Shown here in pieces: positions 1 to 13,500 of a DNA stretch of 64,000 bases. The DNA is from Nepenthes gracilis (Eukaryota > Streptophyta > Magnoliopsida > Caryophyllales > Nepenthaceae): positions 11,412,385 to 11,476,384 of the forward strand of contig BSYO01000023.1 in NCBI GenBank assembly GCA_033239525.1. Reading direction: 5' to 3'. Every line of letters starts with the position of its first letter. Position 1 is the first letter of the stretch. The position numbers and the translations under genes are program-made. The notes beneath the pieces were generated by a model, which did not search any database, was not told the origin of the DNA, and worked only from the letters and a program-made list of their open reading frames with translations.

Positions 1-1551
1 AATTATAAAATATTAAAATACTTATATTAAAAAAATTATATAAAAATACAACTATTAATATATTTTCTTAATTTTTTTAAAAAAAATATAAAACATTCCA
101 TTGGCAGACAGGTGCATAACATGTGAACACCAACCATATAAAAGGAAAACAACGGCCAGAAAAAGCTATAAGAGAATCTATAAGTAAAGGCTAATACCAA
201 TTTATATTGGCTGACATTATACTTTATATTAGTTAAATTATAACCATTCACAGGCATATATTTCCACACAAGGCTTACTAAAGATTCAGCTTTAGACCAT
301 ACAAAATTTGTGACCTCAAAGTCCTAATAAAACATTGATATCATAATCTTTGACAAAATCAATGTGGCATGTTACTAATCGAGCGAATCATGAGAGACAA
401 AGAGGCCAGTGTTCCGACCTATATGGGACCAAGTCGACAATCTTATATCAGGATTGAAATGATTGCGGGGTCAAAGGCCAGTCTCAAAAGGCAATTAGGC
501 TTGAACCCTAGTCGGATCCAGTCTATAACTCATATAGTAACCTCATGCGGGTCAGCTCATAACGACACAGTAGCCACATTCGATGTGGCCAATGCTCGTG
601 TGGCCCCGCTTCAGGATTTAATGAGATCATAATGTCTTTGGAGGATAAACAACAATATAATCCCCTATTTATATTTGCAATTCAAGCAATGTAAATTCAA
701 TAGCCTATGTATAACATTCATTTATCTTAATAATTCTATAAGATCATCATCCGAATAAACCAACTATCATAGATGAATACCCGTGACACAAACTAATCAA
801 AATAAGACAAACATAAAAGACAAAAAAAAAACATTATCAGTAACAAGGCAAGAACAGATATTACACTTTCAGCCAGTGCACAGAATAAACATTACCTCCA
901 AGACTAAGGCAGAAATTGGAGGGGCAGGGGATGGAAGCACAGGGCCGACGGTGAGTCACCAGAGGTGGGCCGGTGCTTATAGGTGGCTGGGAGTGTGGCA
1001 GCAGATAAGATTAGAAACTGATAATTATTATTCTCACTTCTTTGACTATAAATAGATTCATCCCCTAGATAAATCTAATTATTTCCACTTACCTTGTAAT
1101 AAACATTTCAATGTAGTATTTACTAGTATTCATCAATTTGCAAACAATATAAATATTCAATGTGGCGTCTATCCATCCAACTATTCTTATGTAGTCCACT
1201 AGTGTGAATTGATGAATAAGACATCTTGGTATGGAAGGTGCTTCAAGGGTGGCTAAAAGCCATCCCCTAACACCATTTATTACCAAAATGCCTGGGGAAA
1301 AAAAGTGTAAGATATCCAAGTATAAAATAATCAATGATCTATGAATCTCAACAGGGCTTATTACTACCTAAAATATGACCTAATAATCAGCAACTCAAAC
1401 CAAAAATAATAATATTTATAATAAAAAAACTTCACCATTTTTGTTCCAAATAAGTTGGCAAGCTGCATGTTATAACATTTTCCATTCGAAAAGAACAGAA
1501 CAAATGCATCTCAATATTGTATAGCCACTCTTACTGAAGCACAAGCGGGCA
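1..1551. other. 3' flank of MAP1A, no gene recognised
   Basis: AT-rich DNA downstream of the MAP1A stop codon. On the minus strand an AATAAA hexamer lies at 1281-1276, about 270 nt after the stop, a plausible but unproven polyadenylation signal. A more GC-balanced island at about 360-640 has an 87-codon open frame with no recognisable domain. I see no gene, RNA gene or complete mobile element here. Confidence 0.5.
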
Positions 1552-4500
1552 TCATAGGTTGAGCCAAGGGAACACATTGGGAGATGTGGGCAACCTTGCT
1601 GTCAAAACTTCTACCCCAGTTTCTGTCACCTGTAAGACAACAGTCACTAATGATGTCAGAATAAACCAATCAGAACACAAATAGATAGCTGTAAACCATA
1701 TCTGAAAACCTTCTAAGATATTACCAGATATCGTGGCATCTATTTGTACGTTTGTTTTTGGGTGTGGTTGTTAATGTGGATGAATGAGACACCACGTTAT
1801 CCGAGTATTTCAATGGGATCTTAAGGGTGTCCAGGACCAGTTCTGGATTACAAGTTTGCCTACGATTACAGGTGTGGATCTCATGGTTGAAGTTTAATGA
1901 ACTCCAGTAGAGCTTGAATAGAATCAAGCTTTGAGGACCCCTTTGTCCAAGCTTGGCTTGATAGAGAGCGAAGCAAGTCAAAGTTTATGAATAAAGTCAT
2001 CAAAATGAGCTCATGATGGAGTAAATTAAGCTCATTAATAAGCCAAAATTACATTATTTATTGTTTCCAACAACCAAGCTTATGTAGCGCTTACAATTAC
2101 CGGCCAAAATGTATATCTATTGGGCCTCTGGTATTGATATTTTCTGATACCACATACCACGATATGTTATTATATTAGCAATATATCGCAATATATCAGC
2201 TAATATATACGTCAATATAATTCTGTCAGCTTATAGTTTTTAAAATTTTTCCTTCTAATATCTAATATTAATACATAATATCCCATACTAATACGGTCGC
2301 AACTGATATTGATATTTTCATCTATGCTACTTACATATAAAAAGCTTTTAATGAACATAAAATAAGCTTCCACTAATCACTTATTGGAAAAAAACAAACT
2401 CATAAATGAGCTTATAGCAAGATGTTCACGAAGGTAGAAGAGGTAAGCTTGCCCCATGATCAAGCTCAGCTCGTTTATTGAACAGCTCTAAAATGTTTTT
2501 AAGCTTGTTCAACTAGTTAAAAAAGGAATGGGCTCAAGCTGACGTTGAGCAGCTTGTCAAGCATATCAGTTGGTCTGCACTCACACCTCGGAACAACAAT
2601 AATCAAAACAGCTACAATTTTAGCATCCCGACATGGATCCAAGTTTTACAGCAGACCCATGATCTAAACATATGATAGATGTAGACCAACCCAACAGCTG
2701 AACAAGGCATTCTTCATGGTGATATAGATGACGATGATGATGTGATGCAAACACAAGGAGCTGAGAAACTTACAATAATAGTGAGAGAAGATCGTGTCAT
2801 TGACATAAAAACTAAAATAATGTTCTCGATCTCTTTTTTCCCTTTTTTTGTGGCCGCAAAGGGCAGTTTTTCTTCCCTTTTTAATAATGGCCCACATGAT
2901 AATTTTCCAGCTCATATGCAAATAAGAAGCATTTTCTTGGGCTTGTCAGCTTCTCATTTTGAAGCACTTTCAGGCACCTCTAGTCAAAACCTCTTACTTT
3001 CAAGAACCTTTGGTTGACATCATATCCAGTTCTCAGCTGCTCGAATGAACCAGTAAGGCTTATTTTTCAGCACAGTCACAACCAAATAATATGAGACTAT
3101 TCTTTTCAGAACAAAAAAAACGCCCCTTTCACGGGACTTTATTTTCAGCAAGAGAAACTACTCCGTTAACATCTCAAGATTTAACTGTATCAACAACTAA
3201 TGCACCTTTCTTTTATCAAATCTCATGGACATGGTCCAATGGCAAGGTTAGTATTTTATTATGGTGTTGGATCACATGAGTTCTTATGTATTTCCATACA
3301 CCTCATGGTTGGAAGCTCTATTTTCTATTTTAGAACCTTTTTTTCATATGAACTATAGCCACTGCACAGACTTTCTGAAACAAAAAGTAAACAGGAAGAT
3401 TCCTTTATCCCCCCTTTCACGGGACTTGATTTTCAGCAAGAGAAACTACTCTGTTAACATCTCAAGATTTAACTGTATCAACAACTAATGCACCTTTCTT
3501 TTATCAAATCTCATGGACATGATCCAATTGCAAGGTTAGTATTTTATTATGGTGTTGGATCACATGAGTTCTTATGTATTTCCATACACCTCCTGGTTGG
3601 AAGCTCTATTTTCTATTTTAGAACCTTTTTTTCATATGAACTATATCCACTGCACAAACTTTCTGAAACAAAAAGTAAACAGGAAGATTCCTTTATCCCC
3701 CCTTTCACGGGACTTGATTTTCAGCAAGAGAAACTACTCTGTTAACATCTCAAGATTTAACTGTATCAACAACTAATGCACCTTTCTTTTATCAAATCTC
3801 ATGGACATGGTCCAATTGCAAGGTTAGTGTTTTATTATGGTGTTGGATCACATGAGTTCTTATGTATTTCCATACACCTCATGGTTGGAAGCTCTATTTT
3901 CTATTTTAGAACCTTTTTTTCACATGAACTATATCCACTGCACAGACTTTCTGAAACAAAAAGTAAACAGGAAGATTCTTTTATCCACTGCCATTAGAAA
4001 TAATCGCGGCATATGAATGTCTGATTCCAACATTCAAACTATACAGACCTATCACCACCATTAGAGCAGAATAATATCCAGAAAAATAACCCACGAATAT
4101 TGAGTGCAAGAGAAATATTACCAAAAGGGTGTGTTCAAACTGAGCACTGCGCTTGCCATCTGCAGTGACAACAGTCCATCCATCAGGCCACATTCGATCT
4201 CGCCACACTCCTGCAGTGAAGTTACCACTTTCGACTAAGTAATCCACACACCATAATGAAGATTAGCTCAAATGTATACGCATCTAAAATTTTACCAGCA
4301 TTAATCATTGGCTCAATGGTGAAAGTCTGCCCTGCCTTCATCACACCAACTGCTTTATTTCCTTTTTCTGGGTTAGGGAAGCAATTTGTACAACAGACGA
4401 TAACAGTAGGCAGCATTGATGTAAATATCGGCTGATATTGTATATATTAGCCGATCAATATTGATATTAGGGCCCATTGATACCAATTTTTCTTGATACA

Positions 4501-7500
4501 GTAATATATTTTTATATCAGTGATATATCACGATATATCAGCTAATACAGTTCTGTCAGCTAAAGATTTTCAAAATTTTTTCCTTCTAATATATCAGATA
4601 CCGATATGTATTTTCTGATACGTCTAGTGCCGATATGGCCATGATTGATATCAATAATTTCATTCATGACAGGCAGTGATGGCCCAACGGATTCAGCTTA
4701 TTCTGTTTGGCACTGCTTCAGATGGCATGCATAGACAGATTATTAATGGATGGCATGCATAGACAGATTTAACATAAAGAGCTAAAGGACTGCACAATGC
4801 TTAATTGAGGATACTGGCATAGTGAGGAATGTTTGGGGCACAATGGAAAAGCTCTCCAATGCCATGACCACAATATGATTTCACCTATATTCAAAGGATG
4901 GATAAAAGCACATTGAAAAGTCAGCCATTTCATCGAATTATCAATCAAAGTGGCAGAGATGATATCACATACCACAGACAGCCCAGACATTGAAGCGTGA
5001 CGACTAATGACTTCTCCTATTTCTCGATATCTCACTCCGGGCTTCACTGAAATTGTTAAGAATGAAAAGTAGCCGCTAAAATATTAGTATAAGATTCAAC
5101 AAGACATCTCTTAGTTTATGTAAACACTGACTATTTTTAATCAGTAAAAAGAATACTATTGTTTCAAGGAACAAATAAAAACTTCTATTCAAGTCAAGTT
5201 TATATAGAAACTCATGCCACTTTTATACATCCGGCCATCTCTAGCTAAATTGGAGAACTTCCACAGTCACATCACCACACATGACAATGAAAATGTTTTA
5301 TTATCAGAAAAGATTATTCAAGATGCTTGACATGTAAATTAACAGATTACCAAGTGATATTGCTTTCTCCAAACATTCATATGTGCACTGGACTAGCTTC
5401 CGAGATGCTTCATCAACATTTCCAACAAAATATGTTTCATTAAGATCTCCTACAAATTAGTCAAAATACAGTAAATACATGGATCCTCAGAGACTGCTTG
5501 AAAAAAAGTCAATCCACTGTCTCGTAGTATGTCCCTCACCATGGACACCTTTGTAGCAGACGGTGACATCAACATTCACTATATCACCATCTTCTAATTT
5601 CCTAGGCAATCAATAAAAGATTCATTACTGATGGTTCAAATTGAATTTCAAAAGGCCGGGATCTAACAGAATGACATAAAAATTTGGGCCAAAAAACAGC
5701 ACCATCTAAGACACATGCATAGCAATTATATCTAATCAAGATCAACCCACATGAAAGCATGTTAATAGTAACAATTAACAATTAAAAACCCTGCAAAAGA
5801 TTAACAAAACTTCAAGATTGAAAAGATCAGATATCCTGACAGTAATCAAGTCTGATCCAGTGTCCAGACTATAACATCTGCAAGGAACTATTATTTCAGC
5901 CTTGTAAATCTGCAGGATTATAGTCAGAATTCCACCATGTAGTCAACCATCTTGTTGAAGCATGCAGATTGAAACTAATAAGCACTAGGAAAATAAATAC
6001 ATGATGGTTGAACCCATGTAATTTAATTACTAAGATTTTCATATACCTCGCATCAGGTATTCCATGACAAATTACTTCATTCACGGACCTACATCAACAA
6101 AAAAAAAAAAATTACTGTCAGATCCCTAGATGCCCATCAGTAGCAAATTTAATGAAATGTCATACATATGACTACCGACGTGCAGCAGGATTTTGGAAAG
6201 AAATGATAATTTAGTGGAGATGGATATCCTCCTGCACCAGCATGAAATTTGAAGAATAGTTAATTATATCATGTATGACATAAAAGCCAATTTCAGTTTA
6301 TGCAGCTGACCCTAAGATTGATCACTCAGTTGTAAAAACAATTCATGCAAATGACATCTGTCAATACAATACAACAAACAGGAGGAAAAAAAAACAAGTC
6401 CTGGAGAAATAGGATGGTAATGAGTATAGGTTCCTTCCCGGAAAATTCTTGGAGGCAATTCTGATCCTTTTTTCTGGTTTCGAAAGAAAGCTCCTCAATT
6501 GGTTATGGGTAAAAAAATAACTGCTCTGGTAAATTATTGGGGCTTTTGTTAGGTGGGTATGAGGATGAGGCTATGAGGTTCACGTGGAACAAAGGAAAGA
6601 TTTTAAAAGGCTCCAATGGATATGAATATTACAAAATATATATTTTTTGTGTTATATTTTCCAGTTTCATTTAATGTTAATTTCAGGAAATTTTATGGCA
6701 GTGACATCGACACTTTTATTCTTGTTAACAGATTGAATATAATTCAGTCGGCAGCCATTTCTTATGTCCTTTTGAAATGTATTCTCTTATCAATAAAACC
6801 TTTAAAAGCATGCACAAGCTGTGGTCCATACTCCATAGGCAAAAAATCCTAGCTGTACTAAAAAGTGAAACACAATCCAAGATCATTCTAAACATTCAAC
6901 ACAATTCAAGCAAATTTTCTAAGAGACATCAAGACCCACAAACAAAAGACTTCCTATTCAATCTGCACCGCAAGTTGCAAATGCCAATGTGACAGATTGC
7001 TCTAGAATGACACACGTTAACATACACTACTTTCTTCCAATTCTCAACACATGAAAGCTTATTTAAGGGGACAACGAAAACACATTAATTAACATATATC
7101 AACAACTCCAAACAGAATTCCCCTAGCTAGCTACATATATAGATCGCTCATGATCACCTTGTACGAATTTAACTTGACTGAGTCAAATTACATGCGGCAA
7201 GCTAAATTACAACCAGAAATAGGGATATAACTTTTACTGTAAGGAATTTTATGTGCACTAGTCCTGATACAAGTACAAGCAAACAACCTCCATACAGTCA
7301 AGGGAAACATACTAGACGATCGTTAGAGCCAAAAATGAATTTAAGCAATAAAATACAATTCGAGATGCTTTCCATCAATCTTCCGATTCTTAAGGAATCT
7401 AGTTTGCACGATCCCAGATATGTGACTTGGCACCTGTATGGGGATTGGGATGGGGGGATTTAAATTTTACAAGGGAAATCCATATGCTTCATATGCTTTG

Positions 7501-10500
7501 TGGAGAAATGCATACCAGCAAAAATCCAACAAGGAAATCACAATAGAGATGAACCAAAATGTACCAGCAGCAACTGTTGCCTCGTGCACCACTCTATCAA
7601 TTTCATCAGTTGTAATGCCGGGTCGAATTATAAGGGCAGCTGCATCCAAAACCTCCCTGGCAATCTGGAGATAGCGATCTTCAGAAAAGATAATACATAA
7701 TCAAAGATAGAAGAAGACACAACATAATGCAGAGAATCCATATTACAGCTTATCTCATCACTGCATGGCTCAGAAACGAAAATGAAATTAGGATAGCCTG
7801 TCTAAAAGATATTTGACATCACAAAGAAGTATTTTCCATGTTTGGTAAGCCACTGTCATAAACCTAAATGCAATAGCTTCAATAGGCATAGCTGTTTTTT
7901 TTTAGGTTGATATGCAGATTCTATAGCATAAAAGAGGAAAAGTTGGGATGAAAGGGAATTATGATACATAATGTGCATCAAATGCCAACTAAAAGGGGGT
8001 TAAATAGTAACTTATGGCAATCACTTCAACTGAATTAAAGTTTCTTTTATAAGGTGCTTCATTATAAAGATACAATGGTGACAGTTTTCAGCATCTACGC
8101 CCCATAAAAAAATTAAGGGAAAAAAGGAAAAGAAAACTCCCAATTTAAAAATGTTCCCCTGAAGGTATACCACCAAATGCAAAGATATATCACTGCCAGC
8201 ACACATGTATCCAAAAAGTAAAATGTGACAAAGCTTGGAACTTGAGGGAAACCTAGGTAGCACCATGGCAGGAAAGGAATTTTTCATCAACAAAAAAAAC
8301 CTCAGACATGATGAGAACTTACTCGGCAAGTCTCTCTCATTCTCTCGATTTGCTCTGGAGTTTTGATCTTCAGAACACAGATCACTAATTAGTACACAAG
8401 TAACGAAGAAAACTGCATGCCAGATTAATGTTGTCTAACTTGACGGAATTGCTTTTAACAAGTATTAGAAAGGTGTTAACTACCTCAACAACATGCTGTA
8501 GATCACTGTTGGGCTCAACTTTTGGGATTCCCTGCAAGATTCGGGGTAACACAATTAAGCACTTCAAAAAAAGCTCACTAGTTAATTGGATGATGAGCAT
8601 TTTCCCACAACCCAAATATTCAGCAGAAGGAAAACAGGTTCCGACAGTGGCCATTCATATAGAGATGAAAACAGGGACCAAAGCACTCACATCAATTGCC
8701 CAATCAGGTTGATCAACATGAGCTGGCACAGTACGCTTACTTGATATGGGATTTGGTCTAAGTGTCCTGTGGAAATAACATTTAAGAAAGAGATTGAGAA
8801 GAAGGATCCCAATTGGAATAGTGATTAGAATGTTTCCCCACCAGAGAAGAGTGCCCCCACTACAATTTCAAAAATTATGATTGCCTGAAGAATAAGATTA
8901 AAATCTCCAGCAATCCTGGTTTTACAGCATAACATGTAAGCCAAACCACCAGATTACAAGAGCCAACAAATAATTTCATTCTTTTTATTTTCCTTCTAGG
9001 GGAATAATAGCTAGGTGGGGGACTCAAAACATATGTAAAAGTACAATCAGCAAAAATATTTTAACCCAAACTTAGATTTTCGAGCAATAATGTCTCATTT
9101 ACTAGTATCATATACACTTAGGCAGGAATCCTCCCAGTTTAGCTCATCTATTCTGATAAAATCTGAAACCTTAAGAGGTACCACAAAAGTTTAAGAGGCC
9201 TTTGTTTCCAAAATTTTCAGATATTAAGTCTTCTAGCTGTCTTACAAAAATAAGAAGTAAATGAGGCAAACCATGAAGATACTAATTATGCCAACTTGTA
9301 TACAGAAAAAAAAAAGAAATACCCTGTCCAATCAAAATGGGGGAGTTTTGAAGTTCGAGCCTGTCCTTTCTTTAAGCAGTAAAGCCAACTGTCATCAGTG
9401 GCACCTGTTTCTACAGAGGACACCTTTGACTTCAGGTGAACTGCCTTATGAGAGCTCCAGGATTCCTTGAAACAGTCCTGAGAACTATTAGTACATACAA
9501 TTATTAATACATACAGAGGCAAGAAAACAGTTCTAACATGGAAATTAACCAGTATCCATGGAGAAAATATCCAATATCAGTCATGTCCATATCATTATCA
9601 GACATGTCTAGGTAATATATATTGATATCGGATAGATTGAAAGGAAAAATATTTCTAAAAATTTTAAACTGACAGCGTTGTATCGATTAATATTTTAAAT
9701 ATTAGCCAAAATATCACGATATATTACTGATACAGCAACATATCGCAATATTGTCGCAATGCCAGGAAATATTGGTATCGGAGCTCAAATACTAATACAT
9801 AAACATTGGCTGATACTTGTATATATGTCAGTATCATCTTCATATTGTCCTGGAGGATCAAAATTGAAGTTGATTTCCTTAGTAATGATGATACATATGC
9901 ATAAGAATACAAAACTGGTGCAATGCAATTAAGCTAATCCTCCACTACAGAACTTTAAAGGCAGTAAAATATGTTGGGATGGGTGAATGGACAAAATCCC
10001 AAGTTCTATTTGGCTGGTATTAATTCTCATGAATAACTGATATATTTAGAAAAACTAAAGTCCAGTGGCTATTTTTCACACAGCTCTGGGAAATTCTCTT
10101 TCATTTAAATGTCAACATGTCTTTGGAAGGTCCAAGCTGCAGCATGAATGTTTAACGATTGAGCTCATTATTACAGGTATCAGGCCACACCCCGAAAAAA
10201 CCCACCTAGAAAAACAAATAAAAAATAAACATAACAACCTTTTCACAAAATTCTCAAAGAAAATTAGAATACAGAGCGTGGGAGAAAATTTTACCAGAAT
10301 GCAGCATCTTCACGAGGAAGTTTCAGTTCTACACATTTTGGACACCTGCAGCAAGAAAATATAATGACTTAAAATTGCAACCAAATAATTTTGAATACAC
10401 TCATAACAGATGACACACGACACACACAAAGTCAAGATAATACTTTGAACAGAAGAACTCAATAAAAATTAAGGTGTAGTATGGTCAAAGTGTTATCAGA

Positions 10501-13500
10501 GCCTAGTTTGTGATCTCACATAGTAACAACAGACTTAAACAAACATCTTTCATATCTACCCAACAGAATTTCCGTGTTTATGATTCTGTGCCAAACTATT
10601 ACTATGTATTCGTCTAAGCTGCATAAATGAGTTTCCAGCAGTTAGATCTAACTGCAGTGTTGAATGGAATCCTACCAATATGAATCCAACGGGAAAGTCC
10701 GAAATCTGTGATCTTGGAGTTATTATGAATCCATATATTTTATAAGAAAGGGTGCAGTTGCCAAGAATTTTCAATATCACTTGTTATCAACCAAGGTTTC
10801 CATGACACAACTCTAACCAATTTTTAAACAAAATATCACCCCAAGTCCCCAACATTCACTTTTTCATTATGTCACCTCTTCTCATAATTTTCCCTGTTTG
10901 TTATATTCATCATCAATATTCACCATTGAGGAGTAAGAAACTATTTCTCTGGACACCAAGAAGCACAACCATTTCTGTGTGATAGTTTTATATATTATTC
11001 ACCAATTTAACCATAATCAAATCTCGTCCCACTTTACCCCCAGCACCTTTCCATGCCATTGAAATAGAGGTACCCACTGCTCCTAATGTTGCACATCTCC
11101 TTTGTCACAGGTTTGGCAGCTCCATCAGATTTTGGCACGAATCTTGAGAAGGGTTACTCTTCTAAAGGATGCCTTTCCGGATCAGTTTAAGACGAAATAA
11201 CTTCCGATTATTATCAGGAATGTGATGAGGGAATCATCCGGTTACTGCAGCTAATCATTATAGGACACTAGGAAGAAGTTGTTAGAGAACATTTGGTTCT
11301 TCTTCCCTCACTTCATTAGTGGAGATGAAGCATAACGAAAAAGATGGCTGTGCCTGTCAAAACCTTAGAGGTGGCTTGCATTCATTAAAGCTACTACAGA
11401 AATCCCTGGCAGCCAGTAAATTTCGTTTCGCATTGGAAGGCAGTCCAGCATACATGCTTTACATTGGATGATCTACAAAATAGATATTTCAAGATCACAG
11501 TTGTGTGTTAATGTGCAAGAAGCAGGAAGAATATGTTCGGCAGTAGTTTGTATTGTTCTGATTGCTTGGAAACTACAGTTTGCCACATTTTTAGTTATAA
11601 GGATCTTTGAGTTCAATCTTTATCCCCATCAATGAGCTGTTGGCATCTTATTTCTTTATAGAAGGTAGGAGAAATGTCAAGTTTGGACGCTTATATCAAA
11701 GAATTAACACAAAATTCACCAGGTAATGAAAAAAATCATCATTAAGTAAGAGAGAAAAGATAGATGTTGAATCTCCATTCTGTAAGTTCTCATTAAGGTT
11801 CAGACAATCTTATGGGGGCATAGGGCATTTCTTATCAGGTCTAAGATTTAGCCTGATCAAATAGTTCTTCCTGATCCTCTTAACTGTTAGATCATTAATT
11901 GTCATGGTTTTACAACTAACACAAAATGTCTTCCCCATCTTTCCAGCATAAGTGAAATAAATGAACTTTAAACTTTCTTCTGTTATACTATGAAAAATGA
12001 TTTAATCGCTGTATAACTCATGATTGTATCAGCTTCTTGCAAAGAATTGACAGCTCCATCTAGCAAGTTTCCTGGCAATTGCTTCATGTTGGGATCTCAA
12101 ACTAGTTTCCCCCCATTTCTTGCCAATGTTTCCTACCCTCACAAGAATGCACCTTCCCATAGAAGATTATTTCACCCTTAGGATGTAAATTGCATAGCAG
12201 CTTCAGAAATACATAGATCAGACAACTAGTAAAGGAAAGATATGAATCATTTCACCCATTCCGTACAAATTGGTCTACTGAGGACTCAACAAACAAGACA
12301 AAAAATGAAAGGAGATATAATGAAGACCACTAAAGGCAGATCAAATAATATAAAAAGTGCGACCATTAACAATGGATAATCTAATCATCTCTTCTTCTTC
12401 TTTTTTTCCCCTGAAAGGAATTCCTTTTTGCAAGGCCCTAGCTTAGCTCTCATTACTCTAGTCATACTGGCCATCTCATGTATAGCATTTAGTTGGCAGG
12501 ACGGATGGCAACACATCAATTGTTTGATGCAGTGGAAGAAAGTATGGATGATGGGATACAATTATCCTCTCCTTCAGAACTCAGTAATTTTACAACTATT
12601 TTGATAAAAAGGATACATAAGCTACTGGGAGTCAGTAAGTCACTGATGTGCTGGTGTGTGACACCACCGATTAAGGACCATTTGTTGATAAAAAATAATG
12701 AATATTTATGTGAAAAATTCACGTGACAGTCTTTCATTCATCATTTTCCAAAATGAGGATGGATCACATTCATTAATTATCTCTCGCAACAATTTGCTAA
12801 TCAAAATCATCGACCTGAAACACAAAGGATTGATGAATGTCGTTGAGGAAGGATAGGCTTCACTCTTTGATCAGTCTATTACCAAACACAGCGGAAGAAA
12901 TGGATGATTTTTATCCATTCTCCCTCTGTCCATTCTATCTGCCAAATACATTTTTAACCTTCATGCTACAAAATCTGGCAAACTATGGAGCTTCTTGTTT
13001 TCTTTGTTCTTCTTTAAATCATTAGATTTTATCCAGTTAAGTACTTTTGAGCAACTTGGGGTTTCTGCTTTTTGCAAACTTCAGTTTCTCATTAAGTGTC
13101 TGTTGATACAGCTCCAAAGAGTAACAATAACCCCTTCTTCCTCTAGCTCTTCAAAAACAATCAACTTATTGATAATTGGACAAAACCAAGAAATAACCCT
13201 TCATGTGCAAAATTGTAAACCATGAGTAATATTGAGCAATATATATTATAGGCATCAATCAAGATATTGAGCACCGCTTTTTCAAAACATGCTCCAAGCT
13301 CAAAAACTAGTTCATCTATTTGCAACGTTAATATATTGATTTTGATTTGAAAAATAGTCAATGCAAATTCACAAAATAAAGTAAACAAATAATTTTTCAT
13401 ATCAGAAGGAGATTTTGATACCTAGGATACAATAATTAAACTAACATTGAGTAGCTTACAATAAATTACTAGAAGAAACATAGAGTAAAAATAAATATAT

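Noticed and set aside
3261..3997. Overlapping open frames of 73-85 codons in the 288-bp array
   Set aside because: They recur because the DNA repeats. The ccmFN-like part is short and followed by stops, so they are not functional genes.
11100..11260. Brief coding-like plus-strand stretch in MAP1A intron 1
   Set aside because: It contains stops, matches no family I can name, and has no flanking splice or element structure.
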